A stretch of 64,000 bases of DNA, from the NCBI GenBank assembly GCA_030549775.1, contig CM060174.1, positions 93,946,132-94,010,131 on the forward strand, read 5' to 3'. The position numbers were made by a program, and so were the translations under genes. This stretch comes from Tamarix chinensis. Its lineage: Eukaryota; Streptophyta; Magnoliopsida; Caryophyllales; Tamaricaceae. Shown one piece after another: positions 26,920 through 38,149 of the stretch (positions are counted from its first letter, which is position 1; every line of letters begins with the position of its first letter). A model generated the notes under the pieces. It saw nothing but the letters and a program-made list of their open reading frames with translations. It was not told where the DNA came from and made no database searches.

Positions 26920-28190
26920 ATTATTTTCCCCTATTTTTCCATTTCCCTTTTTTCCCTTTTCTTTTCCTTCTCCTTTTTCCTCCTTTCTCTCTTTTTCCTT
27001 TTTTCTTTTCCTAGCTTCAGGTTGTTAGGCCTACTCCCTCTTCCTCCCCCTGCGCTTGGGCCTCCGGCCCACTCCTTTCCCTTCTCTCCTTTCTCCAGTG
27101 CAGCAGCCCAGCTGCCTCCCCTCATTTCTTCTTTCCTTTCTCCCCCGGACCGGGCCGACCCAACTTCTTTTTTTCCTCCCCCTTACGCGCCAGCCTGCTC
27201 CCATTTCCTGTCTTCCTCCTTCTTCTATGCCTCAACCCAGCTCCCTGACCTGTCATTGTCAACTAGGTCTGCCGCCTCGGGCATGCCGGCCACCGCCCCA
27301 CTACCACCTTCTGCCACCACTTCAACCCTCCCTTTCTCCCTCTCTCTCTCCCCGTCCTTTTTTTCACAAATTAGGATCTGATCGACCATGCACCCCCCCA
27401 TCATGCATGGCCTCCATTTTCCCCATCTTTCCTTCCCTCTCCCTGCCACCCTACCACCTCCCATGCCACCCTAAACTCTACCACCCGATTAGCCACCTAT
27501 TGCCCTTTCCTCCCTCTTCCTTTTCTTCTACTCTTCAGCCCTCCTACCCCATATTTTTCGAGCCCTTTTTCTCCTCTGATCTCCTTCCCTTCATTTTTCT
27601 CCCCTCCATCTTTTCCCCTTTGTTTTGCGCCATCGCCGCCCTCCGTCAGTGTAGCCACCTCATCAACCACCTAAACCACCTTCTACACCCTTCTACTCCC
27701 GCCCTTCACCACCACAACACCGTCCAAGCCACCCCGCAACTCCTTCTTCCTCCCCTCTTCTTTTTCTCCCCATTTTTCTCCCTTCTAGGTAGTCCCCCTG
27801 CAACCCCACCGTTCGCCGTCGTTCGGCCGCCTCTGCCGCCACCCAAACCACCAATCAACTCCCTGCAACCTCCTCTACCACACCCATACCTTGAGTGGCT
27901 GAAACAATCCCCCTCACCCCTCCATTTTTCCCCTCTCTTTTCCTTCCTTCTCAGCCCGATCCACCTCGGCAGCCATCTTCGTCGCCGCCGCCTCCGTTGC
28001 TCTTAGCCACCAACAACCTACCCCTGACCACCACCTACACCCCCTCTTCATTCCTCCACCCTTCCCTTACCCGAAAGCCTCCCCCATCTACCTCCTTTCC
28101 TAGCCTAAAGACCTCAACCCGAAAATGACCATCCCTCCCTTCGAACCTTTTTCCCCATCACAACCTACATGTGGCTCACGTTGCTCATGC
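26920..28190 (+). repeat. Polypyrimidine (CT-rich) LTR segment
   Basis: Counterpart of 14650-15860. Overlapping open frames of 316 and 119 codons arise from stop-poor C/T sequence. It ends at a short segment with CATGTGGCTCACGTTGCTCATGCAGCRTGAG, also found near 15920-15945 in the sister copy, which contains an inverted CTCATGCAGC..TGAG. Confidence 0.75.
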
Positions 28191-28504
28191 AGCGTGAGTT
28201 CCACATTATTTTGGAAGTAGTTGTGTTAATTATTGAGGTATATTAATAGTTAAGTAAAGTGTGTTATTAATTAAGTTTTTTATATAAAGTTTTATTGTTT
28301 TAATTTCCTACTTCTAATATAACAATTATTGACATCATTTTTAGCTGTTGATTTTGCTATTTAAAGTTTGAATCTTTAACCGGGATACCGATAAGGTTTG
28401 ATTTTTTCGAGATCTAAGGTAATCGTTAAACCCCACTTAAACGCATGGATAAACGTATGTTAACACATTAGAATTTTTAATACGTTATTATGCTTGATGT
28501 TTGT

Positions 28505-28508
<4 letters not shown>

Positions 28509-28562
<54 letters not shown>
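28509..28562. repeat. (TA)n microsatellite
   Basis: About 27 uninterrupted TA units inside the innermost LTR. The sister LTR has no such run at the corresponding place (about 16230-16260), so it expanded after the copies separated. Confidence 0.95.
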
Positions 28563-28566
<4 letters not shown>

Positions 28567-28879
28567 CTTGTATTGATTGATAAAAAGGAAAGTATGCTAG
28601 TTTATATGTCATGTGTGGAAATGTTACTTAAGGGAAGAGTTTGATTATTAATGAAAGTGTTAAGTACTTATCCATGTCATATTATGTTATTGTAACCATT
28701 TATGCATGAATAATATTATTGTGAGCCCAAAGGGCATTTTCATAATATTTCTTGTTCGAGAATGTGGCCTAATATGTGTGGGTGCTAATAAGTGTTATAT
28801 TAAAATATAATAGTTGGTGGAGTTGGATATTGTTAATGGAGTATTAATATTATTATTCCATGTGGTAATGTTAATTTAA

Positions 28880-29960
28880 TAAAAGTGATGTAATAAAGGG
28901 GGTAAAGTGGTAATTTTGGAGCAAAAAGGGTAATATGGTAATTTTATAATTAAATGGAAAAATGGTAATTTTATAAGTCAAGGGGTAAGAATGGTAAATT
29001 TGGAAGTAAGGGGTAAAATGGTAATTTTGGAAGAGAAGGGTAAAAATGGTAATTTTGGAAGTAAGGGGTAAAATAATAATTTTGGATGTAAAAGGGTATT
29101 ATGGTAATTTGCAAGCAAAAGGGTAATATGGTAAACTTGGATGTAAGAGGGTAAAATGGTAATTTTTATAAATAAGAGGATATTATGGTAATTTTGGTAG
29201 TAAAGGGACAAAACGGTAATTTATAAGTAAAAGGGTAAATTGGTAATTATAAATATGGAGAAGGGTAAATTAATAATTGTAATTATGGAGAAGGGTAATT
29301 CAATAATTATAATAATAGATAAGGGTAAAATGGTAATTATAATAATTAAGAAGGGTAAATTGGTAATTATAATTATGTAGAAAGGTAAATTAATAATTAT
29401 AATTATGGAGAAGGGTAAATTAATAATTATAAATATGGAGAAGGGTAAATTGGTAATTATAATTATGGAGAAGGGTAAATTGGTAATTGTAATTATGGAG
29501 AAGGGAATTTGATAATTTAACCAACATAAGGGTAATTTGGTAATTTTGATAATTGATAAGGGTAATTCGGTAATTTATCAAACTAAAGGGCAATTCGGTA
29601 ATTATGATAATGGAGAAGGGCAATTTGGTAATTTAACCGACTAAAGGGTAAGTTGGTAATTATTTAACCAACTAAAGGGGCAAATTGGTAATCATGACAA
29701 TGTAGAAGGGTAATTTGTCCAACTTAAGGGTAATTTAGTAATCATAACAAAGGAGAAGGGAAATTTGGTAATCTAACCAACCAAATGGAAAATATGATTA
29801 AGTGTAACAATTATGAAGGGTGAATCATGATTTAAAAAGCGTATGAGGTAACTTGGTAATCTAAACCGAGTAAAGGGTAATTTGGTAATTATACAACAAG
29901 GAGGGTAATAGGGTAATTTGTTAAGTAAGGAAGGGATGGCTTAGCAATTATATAAGTAAG
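28880..29960 (+). repeat. Tandem array of degenerate GGGTAATTTTGGTAATT units
   Basis: Same array as 16560-17700. Includes runs of a 36-base higher-order unit, AATTATGGAGAAGGGTAAAT + TGGTAATTATAATTATGG-like, around 29380-29500, pointing to local unequal exchange. Confidence 0.85.
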
Positions 29961-30679
29961 GGGTAAATGAGTAATTTGTACCTAATATGTTGTTGTGATT
30001 GTGGAATTTCATAATATGACTCGAATAATGCTGATTAGCAAGGTAAGAGTATTTGATAATTAGTAAGTATCACGAGTCTGAATCCTAATTCGGAATTGGA
30101 TGAGATTATGATGGCCTTAATAATTTCTCTGTGTTATCTTAGACAACCGTCTAAATAAGAAATGACTAATGATACCAGAGCGATTGAAAGTAAATAAGTA
30201 TATGATTATTGTGCTTTTCGTGATCACTTTAATTAAGACACTAATACTTAAAGTGAAAGACCTCGAGATCGGGAATGGTGGCTCTTTAGCGATCGCTACC
30301 CTAAAGACGTGGTTTAGCCCACAGCTATTATGGTATTTGTTCGTGTGCCTTTGTGCCCCAGCCAGGCCCTATATCTTACTCTATCTAGCTCTACGGACCT
30401 AGTTATGGGGTATGCATACTTATGGATTAGGTGTCCTTGTCAGTAGGGTACTGAGTAGCTTTATGCACTAGTACGACCAAGGTACCTTTGCATCCCTAGG
30501 TTCATGGTTGAAGGTGCTGAGTAGCTTGTATGTACTAGTACAACCGGTGTACCTTTGTGTCTTGGGTTCTTGATCTCCCATCTGAGGCAAATAAATGAAA
30601 TTGTTGTACTGATTAAAAAAAGGAAAAACATTAATCATGAAAGTGAAAGATTAATGAACCGGGCCCGATTGAATTATGA

Positions 30680-31075
30680 TATTGAGTACCGATCCACTGG
30701 TTATGATAGTGGCCTAGGAGCGTGTTGCCCTGGCAAATGATTATAAGTACCGATCCGCTGGATATAATAGTGGCCCAGGAGCGTATCCCTGGAAGATGAT
30801 TATAAGTACCGGTCCGCCAGATATAATAGTGGCCCATGAGCGTGTTGCCCTGGATGATGTTGATATATATTCTGATCCATCGACAATAATAGTGGGGGTT
30901 CCAAGATCAATAAAACTAGTCATGGATGTGAATAAAATTATGAAAAAAATACTAATCACTTATAGTCGAACACTATGCGAGTTGGGGCCAGACCGGTCCA
31001 CCGACGAATAATAGTGGCTAGGAGCGTTTTACCCTACTTGACCGGTCAACCGACGAATAATAGTGGGGTTCCCGC
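30680..31075 (+). repeat. CCGGTCCACCGG/TAATAGTGG motif array
   Basis: Six or more degenerate copies (e.g. ACCGGTCCGCCAGATATAATAGTGG), with the 'GGAGCGTNTTGCCCTGG' linker. Positionally equivalent to 18360-18720. Confidence 0.85.
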
Positions 31076-31569
31076 ACTCACATGGATTTAAAATCTAAGA
31101 GATGATTGAATGATGATGGATTAATGGCTTAAGGCCTGAACATATCGATTTTGCATTATGAATTATTAATAATTGATGGTCTTGTTAAGTGTGTGATTGT
31201 GGTGCATGTATTTCTTATCATATAAGTATATAGCTTTGTTTCATGTGTTACATTGTGGGCCTATTTTTAAGTGTATTTTTAAAGGGTTACTCAATACCAT
31301 AGTACTGAAGGATTTCATTCTTGGGGCTTCTGCCTATTCAATGGGCAGTGTCCCTTACAGGTCTTTTTTAGGTGCTACTTAAGTGGGCAACGGGAAAGAA
31401 CGTAAGGATTATCCAAATTTTTAGGGTTCTCCCTTGGCTTTTACTTTCTGGTTTAAATGCATTCCTTGTTCTTGTAACCACCACTAGTGGACTTTATTCT
31501 TGTAAACTATTTGTCACACTACTCTGATTAAATATGGTTTGTAAATTGTGTCTACATTTTTAGCCTTAG

Positions 31570-31615
31570 CACTTGGTACTGAAACAATATGAGTGAATTG
31601 GTCTGGTACTAAGTG
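31570..31615 (+). other. Terminal hairpin of family A LTR
   Basis: CACTTGGTACTGAAACAAT pairs with ATTGGTCTGGTACTAAGTG. Near the loop the pairs are A-T where the copy at 24206 has G-C (AAT/ATT against GGT/ACC), a two-sided change that keeps the pairing. Confidence 0.75.
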
Positions 31616-31829
31616 TAGTGGTAATATTCCCAAAATTCACAGTTTGTTATTTTGTTTCCGCTAATCTTTTAATAAAACAAAATTTTTCGATAGTGAATTT
31701 TGGGGGTGTAATAACCGCCGCCGCCGCCTATCACTACCAGCTTAAGGTGGAACCCTACAGTGTTAGACCCCCCTCAACCATTTTTCACTATTTATAAAAG
31801 CTTTATTTTATTTTATTTCATTTATTTGA

Positions 31830-31946
31830 ATATATATTATTATTATTATTATTAATTTTACTATTATTAATATTATTTTTATTATTAATGTTTTTATTAT
31901 TATTATTTCTATTGAGGGTCAAAGCCCTATTATACTTTTATTTTGA

Positions 31947-31983
<37 letters not shown>

Positions 31984-32109
31984 TTTATTATTAATATTAA
32001 TATGTTATTATTATAATAATAATTATTATTATTAGTACTATTTTGAATTACTACTATTATTATTATTATTTCATTATTATTATTACAACTATGTTACTAT
32101 TAGTATTGC

Positions 32110-32168
<59 letters not shown>

Positions 32169-32625
32169 AGGCTGAAACCATATTGTGCCTATTTTGAATT
32201 GTAATAGTGGTATTGTAAATATCAAGTATTATTATTATTAATATTATCATTATTTTTATCATAGCATTTATTATTCTTATTACTGTTATTTTTATTATTA
32301 TTATTATTTAATAAGTTTATTATTATTCAATGTGGGGTAGTAACCCTACTTCATTTTATCTTCAAATATTATCCTTACTATTATTACTATTTTATTATTA
32401 GTAGTAGTAGTAAATTTTGTTATTTATTTTACTAATATTATTACTAGTATTATTTTGGTAAAGGGGTTGAAGCCCTTATTTCACTTTGTTTTTGAATAAT
32501 GTCCTTTTTATTATTATTATTGTTACTATTATTATTATTCTTATTTATATTCTCATTGATATTATTTTTAGTATCTTTGCTATTATTATTTTAGTATCAT
32601 TATTATTATTAGGGTAAAGTCTTTA
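31830..32625. repeat. (ATT)n microsatellite belt
   Basis: Interrupted ATT/TTA runs over 0.8 kb; the longest is about 32107-32163. Short '(G)GG.AAAGCCCTATT' segments recur between runs (31918, 32333, 32464, 32613), so the belt is built of larger repeated blocks with expanded ATT, not a single run. Confidence 0.85.
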
Positions 32626-33189
32626 ACCCTATATTATCAACTTTTATAATATTAATATTATATCTTACATCTTTAGCAAAGTTAGTAATTAGTTAATGTT
32701 ATTTTATTAATATGTTATTATTTTATTAAAAGCCTAGTCTTAGAATAAGTTAGTAAATAATAATATTTTTGGTAGGAGGAAATCTAATTTTAGTTTTTCC
32801 CTAATATAGGTGAGACTAGTCAAAGCCCTAAGGAGGCATAGAAGCATGCTCCAAGACCGGTGTCATTTTAGGTAGGGTGTTACTAAGGCCTTATGTGTGT
32901 TTATGTGCATTATGTGCTTCGCTTGCTATGTACTCTATGTTTATTAGTATTAATTATTTCATATGTGGTATGACGTGGAGTTGAAGTATGTTTTTGTGTA
33001 TTTATATTGCATGTGTACTATGTGTATGTGATGGAATATTGTGGTATGCGATGATATGTGTTGTGACCCTGTAACACATGCATGTGAGGATGATAATATG
33101 GTTTGTGTGGGGAAAAGGATGAAAAAGGAGAATGGGGATATAAGTTGACCAAGGGATGTGAGTTAACCTAAGTATTTTAATGATCCATG

Positions 33190-33800
33190 AGTGGAAGAAT
33201 AAAATGGAAAATTTAGGGTTTCATGTGAGAAAATATAATTTATGGCTTTGTATGGAAGAATCTAATTTATGATATTATATGGGAGAATCTAATTTATGGT
33301 TTTTATGGGAGAATCTAATTTATGGTGTTATGTGGGAGAATCTAATTTATGGTTTGTATGAGAGAATCTAATTTATGGTGTTATAAGGGAGAATCTGATT
33401 TATGATGTTGTATGTGAGAATATAATTTATGATGTTGTATGGGAAAATCTAATTGATGGTTTTATATGGGAGAATCTAATTTATGGTGTTATATGGGGGA
33501 TCTAATTTATGGTTTTGTATGGGAGAATCTAATTTGTGGTATAACATGGGAGATTCTAATCTATGGTTGTACATGGATGAATCTTTGGTTTTGTATGGAT
33601 TGAATTTAGGGTTTGGTATGGATGAATCTTTGGTTTTGTATGGATTGAATCTAGGGTTTGATATGCATGAATCTTTAGTTTTGTATGGATTGAATCTAGG
33701 CTTTGGTATGGATGAAGCTTTGGTTTTGTATGGATTGAATCTAGGGTTTTGTATGGATTGGATCTAGGATTTTGTATGGATGCACCTAAGGTTTGCAAAG
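33190..33800 (+). repeat. Two adjoining tandem repeats (about 27-bp then about 44-bp units)
   Basis: From 33235 to 33560 units of TGTATGGGAGAATCTAATTTATGG type recur about 12 times. From 33570 to 33790 they change to a longer unit of the form ATGGATGAATCTTTGGTTTTG + TATGGATTGAATCTAGGGTTTGG. The open frame 33483-33767 (LVLYGLNLGF repeats) is a translation of this repeat. Confidence 0.88.
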
Positions 33801-34374
33801 AGGAATCTAGGGTTTTGCATGGATGGAACTAGGGTTTGCATGGTTGAAATCAGGGTTTCACGTGGGATTTTTAGGGTTTGCATTAAAAGTTTGAAAGGTT
33901 GCAAGGAATGTGTAAAGCCTGCATGGGAGTGAAATTTACGTATGAAAAGTAGATTTGGGATGTGAAGAAGGTAATGTAAGTGTTGTTTGGGTGTTTGAAC
34001 ACTTTAGATGAAAAATAGTACGTGGAGCAATATAAGGGTACGTAGGAAACTGAGCTAGGGTTTGTGTGGATAATTAGGGTTTGGTGTGGTTGCTTTGGGT
34101 TTTCGTGGTATCATGTGTATTTGGTGATTAAAGTGTAATTATGAGGATGGTATTTATGATTTGTGATGTGTGGAGTGTTAAAATGATTTGGGTTGTGTGA
34201 AGAGGAGTGAGATAGACCACAAAGGTCAAAATTAGGGTTTCTAGGAAGTTAGAAGGTGCAGGGCTCTCATGGTATAATACGGATCAGTTGGAGGATAAGT
34301 GAGTCATGCATGTCTAGGGTTAAAATTTTCCTAATAATACACATAAGACATTAATCATTTAAGGTGGAAGATTG

Positions 34375-34700
34375 TTGAGCCGGGCCCAAACTATTCCACT
34401 AGCGAATAATAGTGGTTAGGGCATGGTGTCCTATGTGTAACCGATCCACCGATAATAATACTGGCTATAATAGTGGGGGATTCCGTGCTCAACAAAACCG
34501 AACATATTTGTGCCAAGACATGGGAAATACACTAAGTACTTACAGTGGAACACCATGCGAGCAAGGGCTAGACCGGTCCACCGGCTAATAATAGTGGCTA
34601 GGTACTACGGTATCCCGGAGACCGATCCGCCGGCTATAATAGTGGTCAGGAGCTATATGTCCTATGTGTTTCCAGTCCACCGGCTATAATAGTGAGGTTC
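34375..34700 (+). repeat. CCGGTCCACCGG/TAATAGTGG motif array
   Basis: Five copies, including GACCGGTCCACCGGCTAATA and CCGATCCGCCGGCTATAATA, each followed by AGTGG. It follows the 33.2-33.8 kb repeat here, whereas in sister LTRs it follows the GGTAATTT array. Confidence 0.85.
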
Positions 34701-35335
34701 CCGTACTCGTATGGATTTGATAAAAAGTATGGTGTGAAATGAGTTCTAATAAGAGATTAATTAAATAATTAATCCAGACTATAAATAGACCTTTATGTTT
34801 CTACCCGAATGATTGTTTGATATTATGTTATCATGATGGTCTTTATGTTCTTTTATTCTTATGCATGGTTTATGTGATTTTATGTGTTGGCCTTAGTGCT
34901 CATTTACCTTACTCAGTATGTAGCGTACCGATCACCCTTTTCATGGGTTCTGCTAATTCCCATGAGTAGTATGCCCGTCCGACTTTGTGCAGGTGGGCGA
35001 GACATCAGTCGGTGCTGAGTGTTGAGCTTGTGTTTTGGCTCCAAGTCTGAGAGAGTCGTGGTCGTATTCAATCTTTATGTGATTCTAGTTCCTTTTGTTA
35101 TTTCTTTTGTATTGCATTTATTCTTTATGATTTATTACCTTTTATTGAGTATTTCAATTAAATTTTTTATTGATTGTAAGCTTATTCCTTCCGAGGAATT
35201 TTAAATTTGCACTCTGATTTCTATCTTATTATTGCTTATAAACTTTCATGCGTACTCTGATTTTAATGTATGATCTTTCTAGTTATTTTATGAACTCTTG
35301 GCTTGATTTTAATATTAATCTTTTCTTAATTTTAG

Positions 35336-35380
35336 CACTTGGTACTGAAACGGTCGGAGAGAACCAGTTTGGTACTAAGT
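35336..35380 (+). other. Terminal hairpin of family A LTR
   Basis: CACTTGGTACTGAAACGGT pairs with ACCAGTTTGGTACTAAGT around a loop of about 8 bases. Preceded by TTTTAG and followed by ATGGCGGTAACA, as in the other copies, with the LTR end about 95 bases downstream. Confidence 0.72.
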
Positions 35381-35572
35381 ATGGCGGTAACATCCCTATA
35401 ATTCACAGATTTTTAAATTTTAAATTCTTCCACTTTTTTTTATTAAAAAAAGTAGTGAATTTTGGGGTATTACAGGTCGTCCCCCCAACGTGCCTAACAC
35501 CAATAGCCTACCTGCACTCCTTCAGGGTACACCTAACAACACGGTAAAATGCTTGCCGACTGCATGAATAAT

Positions 35573-35589
35573 GAGCTTCTTTGATACCA
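35573..35589 (-). other. Primer binding site of the TRIM element (tRNA-Met type)
   Basis: On the minus strand TGGTATCAAAGAAGCTC starts two bases (AG) after the LTR end at 35592. TGGTATCA is the start of the usual plant initiator-tRNA-Met PBS (TGGTATCAGAGC). Confidence 0.75.
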
Positions 35590-35591
35590 CT

Positions 35592-35838
35592 TGTCATGTG
35601 CTCAGAGGTTTCGACCCCAACGTCCCTAGAGAGGCCAACAACCATTGTCCCATACAGCTGAGCACCATGTTGAATATGTGCAACATTCCACAATAATCAC
35701 ATAAAGAGATGCATATGAGGGATGCCAAGTCGTACCTGAGACATAACATCGACATTAACAACCATCAAGCAACTAGGGAGCACCCATATTTGCAAGGCTC
35801 ATTTGCTAGATGCTTGGGGCAAGTCACGGACCGTGACA
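35592..35838 (-). repeat. 5' LTR of the TRIM element
   Basis: 247 bp with intact TGTCA..TGACA ends; exactly the length of the copy at 24365-24611. Next to the PBS, hence the 5' LTR. Confidence 0.82.
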
Positions 35839-36419
35839 CTACGCTTTCAAATCCGAACTACCAACATTTGACTGACCTTGAAGGTTGACTTGTAAAGTCC
35901 ACTGCCCATTGAATAGGTAGGGGCCCAAGAGAATGAACCCTTCATTACTACGGTACTAAGCATCCCTTTATACCAAACTAATATGATAAAACAGTATGAA
36001 ACACATACAAGGCATACAACTAATATGGTATAAGACATATACATATACATACGATGATTGAGATACAATAATCATCTACATAATCAAATACCATCAAGGT
36101 CACATACTACTTATATTCATTCATCTGAAACAACTGAACTTACCAATGAATATCCCAGATATACTCTCTGAAGCAATAATTAAAACCCAAATTTACACCA
36201 CAATTTTAACCTTCACAGCACAATTCATGTCTCAGCATAAATCCCAACCAATTACATACATCACAGGTATGTTTATAGGTATAATATGCTAAGATCCATA
36301 TCATTCTAGGTATACTTACGGGTAAAATAAAATAAAATTCTTAACATCATAGGTATACTTACAGGTACACCATAATAAGATCCATGACATCACATGTATG
36401 CTCATAGACATAATACCAA

Positions 36420-36740
36420 CATAGGTAGGCACGAAGGCTGTTACCGAAATCATAGAAAATCGCAGGTAGGTACAAAGGCTGCTACCGAAACTACAGAAAA
36501 CCGCAGGTAGGCACAAAGGCTACTATCAAAACCCCAGAAAACCGTAGGTAGGCACAAAGGCTGCTACTAAAACCACAGGCAGACACAAAGGCTATTACCG
36601 AAACCAAATGCTATAAGTAAGCACGAAAGCTACTGCCAAAACCATAGGTAGGCACAAAGGCTGCAACTAAAACCACAGGAAACTACAGGTAGGCATAAAG
36701 GATGCTACCAAAACCACAGGTAGGCACGAAGGCTACTACC
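36420..36740. repeat. Tandem repeat of AGGTAGGCACAAAGGCTGCTACC-type units
   Basis: About nine units of 25-40 bases, differing in length because the 'GAAACCACAGAAAACC' part is duplicated or lost. It lies in the minus-strand outer LTR, between a CATAGGTATACTTACAGGTA repeat (36.30-36.41 kb) and the complement of the GACCTTGAGAT segment (37.13 kb). Confidence 0.8.
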
Positions 36741-38149
36741 GAACAATCCAAAAATTTGATAGTCATTATTTCAGTCAAATCATATTATTTCTATTTTTAT
36801 TTACTTTCTCGAGGGGAGATCAATCAACCTGAAGACACAAAGGTACTCCAGTCATATCGGTGCAATAAGTTAACACAGTATCCTACCGTCTATTAACCTA
36901 AGGATGCAAATGTACCTTGGTCACACTAGTATACATAGGTAGCACATTACCTTACCGATAATGACACTTAATCCATAAGCATGAATACCCCATATTAGTT
37001 CACAGAATATAATAGAGTAAGATGTAGGACCCAACTAGGGCACTAAGGCATACCATCAAAAATCTATAATATCAACCGTGGGCTAAACCACATCCTTAGG
37101 GTAGCGACCCTTGAGGAGCCACCATTCTTGATCTCAAGGTCTTTCACTTTAAGTATCAGTATTTTATTAAGGTGACCACAAAATCGCATATAATACAGAT
37201 AAATTCAATTTCCAACCAACCGAGATAGCCATGATCAAGGTCAACATCGAAGCCAATATTAAAATATACTAAGGTTATCCTAAGCTCAATTATTCACATC
37301 TAGACCCTTTAGGCCAAAAAAGACTAAAATACCCCTAAGACCAAAATTTTTAGATTATCATCTATTTGAATACTAATCCCATTTTATTTATTAATTTGTC
37401 ATGAAAAGGTTAAAACACCATAAATAAATTATTTCTTACGTGATTTAAATTATTAGATATGCCAAATGACCATTTTACCCTTATACATAATTTTGCACAT
37501 AAAATCCTATTATGCACTTTTAATCAATCCAAAACACATATTCACATACTCAACAACAAATAATACATATTAGACATTATTTTCGGGATAAATATCATAA
37601 TACAAAAAAACGATTAAATTGCCCCTAGGGCACACATCCATAATAATTATTCCATAATTATATCTAAGCACACTTAACCTATTATTTTATACATAATTAT
37701 CATACGAATTATTTTTCCGTCATTAGAATTATTTTAATCATACTTTGTACCTCACGTAGTTTACATCAGATAACATGCTTGTTTTACTCATTTTTATGAT
37801 AATAATAATTAAATCATAATTATAACGTAACAAGTCATATTTAACATATTTCATACACCGAAACCCTATTGTACTATCATGAAATATTTATAATTTTAGC
37901 AGGGTATAACGGTTACTTGAATTTTAGCAAAAATGCAAAAATAGCGATATCCTACTAAAGTTATCAGATCCCGCTAATCAACCTTTCACACCTAAAAATA
38001 ATACAACAATTACCAAATTAATATCTATCCGGTAAAATAATAGTTATAATAATAAAATATTTATTTTTTAAAAAAATCATCAAAATACCCTTACATTTAA
38101 TATATATACCAAAATATTATAAGGTACACAATTCACTTACACTACACAT

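Larger units (their letters stand above)
26604..31713 (+). mobile_element. Family A solo LTR (5,110 bp), intact, nested innermost
   Basis: Starts TGTAATCCCCCAAAATTTTAG, ends GTGAATTTTGGGGGTGTAATA. An exact 5-bp duplication ACCGC flanks it (26599-26603, 31714-31718). It is the closest relative of the 14364-24352 copy: the same AT-rich start, polypyrimidine block (26.92-28.19 kb), GGTAATTT array, GACCTCGAGATYGGGAATGG segment, CCACCGG array, CAATGGGCAGTG segment and terminal hairpin in the same order. This copy is unbroken and is the reference for the family layout. Confidence 0.92.
24991..35474 (+). mobile_element. Family A solo LTR (about 5.4 kb) inserted in the TRIM, itself split
   Basis: Starts TGAAATACTCCAAAAATTTC and ends GTGAATTTTGGGGTATTACA. 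An exact 5-bp duplication GGTCG flanks it (24986-24990, 35475-35479). Own parts: 24991-26603 and 31719-35474. After the AT-rich start and polypyrimidine block (25410-26600) come an ATT microsatellite belt, the 33.2-33.8 kb tandem repeat, the CCACCGG array (34.38-34.70 kb) and the terminal hairpin. It carries a different middle repeat from the sister copies, so it is a separate subfamily. Confidence 0.9.
24365..35838 (-). mobile_element. TRIM retrotransposon (985 bp without insert), minus strand
   Basis: Two 247-bp direct terminal repeats (24365-24611 and 35592-35838) enclose about 490 bp of non-coding interior (24612-24985 and 35480-35591), which is split by a family A LTR. On the minus strand the LTR begins TGTCACGGTCCGTGAC and ends GAGCACATGACA, with a decayed TATCA end in the left copy. 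A tRNA-Met-type PBS and a polypurine tract sit in the expected places. LTRs near 250 bp, a tiny interior and no coding sequence fit the TRIM class. It sits in the 14040-39597 LTR; flanks CCTGC and CTACG do not give a clean target duplication. Confidence 0.8.

Noticed and set aside
27056..28006. Open frame of 316 codons, the longest in the window
   Set aside because: Same polypyrimidine artefact; low-complexity Pro/Leu/Ser/Phe translation without start-context or conservation support.
33483..33767. Repeat protein with LVLYGLNLGF units
   Set aside because: Translation of a 44-bp tandem DNA repeat; the opposite strand is equally open (33556-33798).
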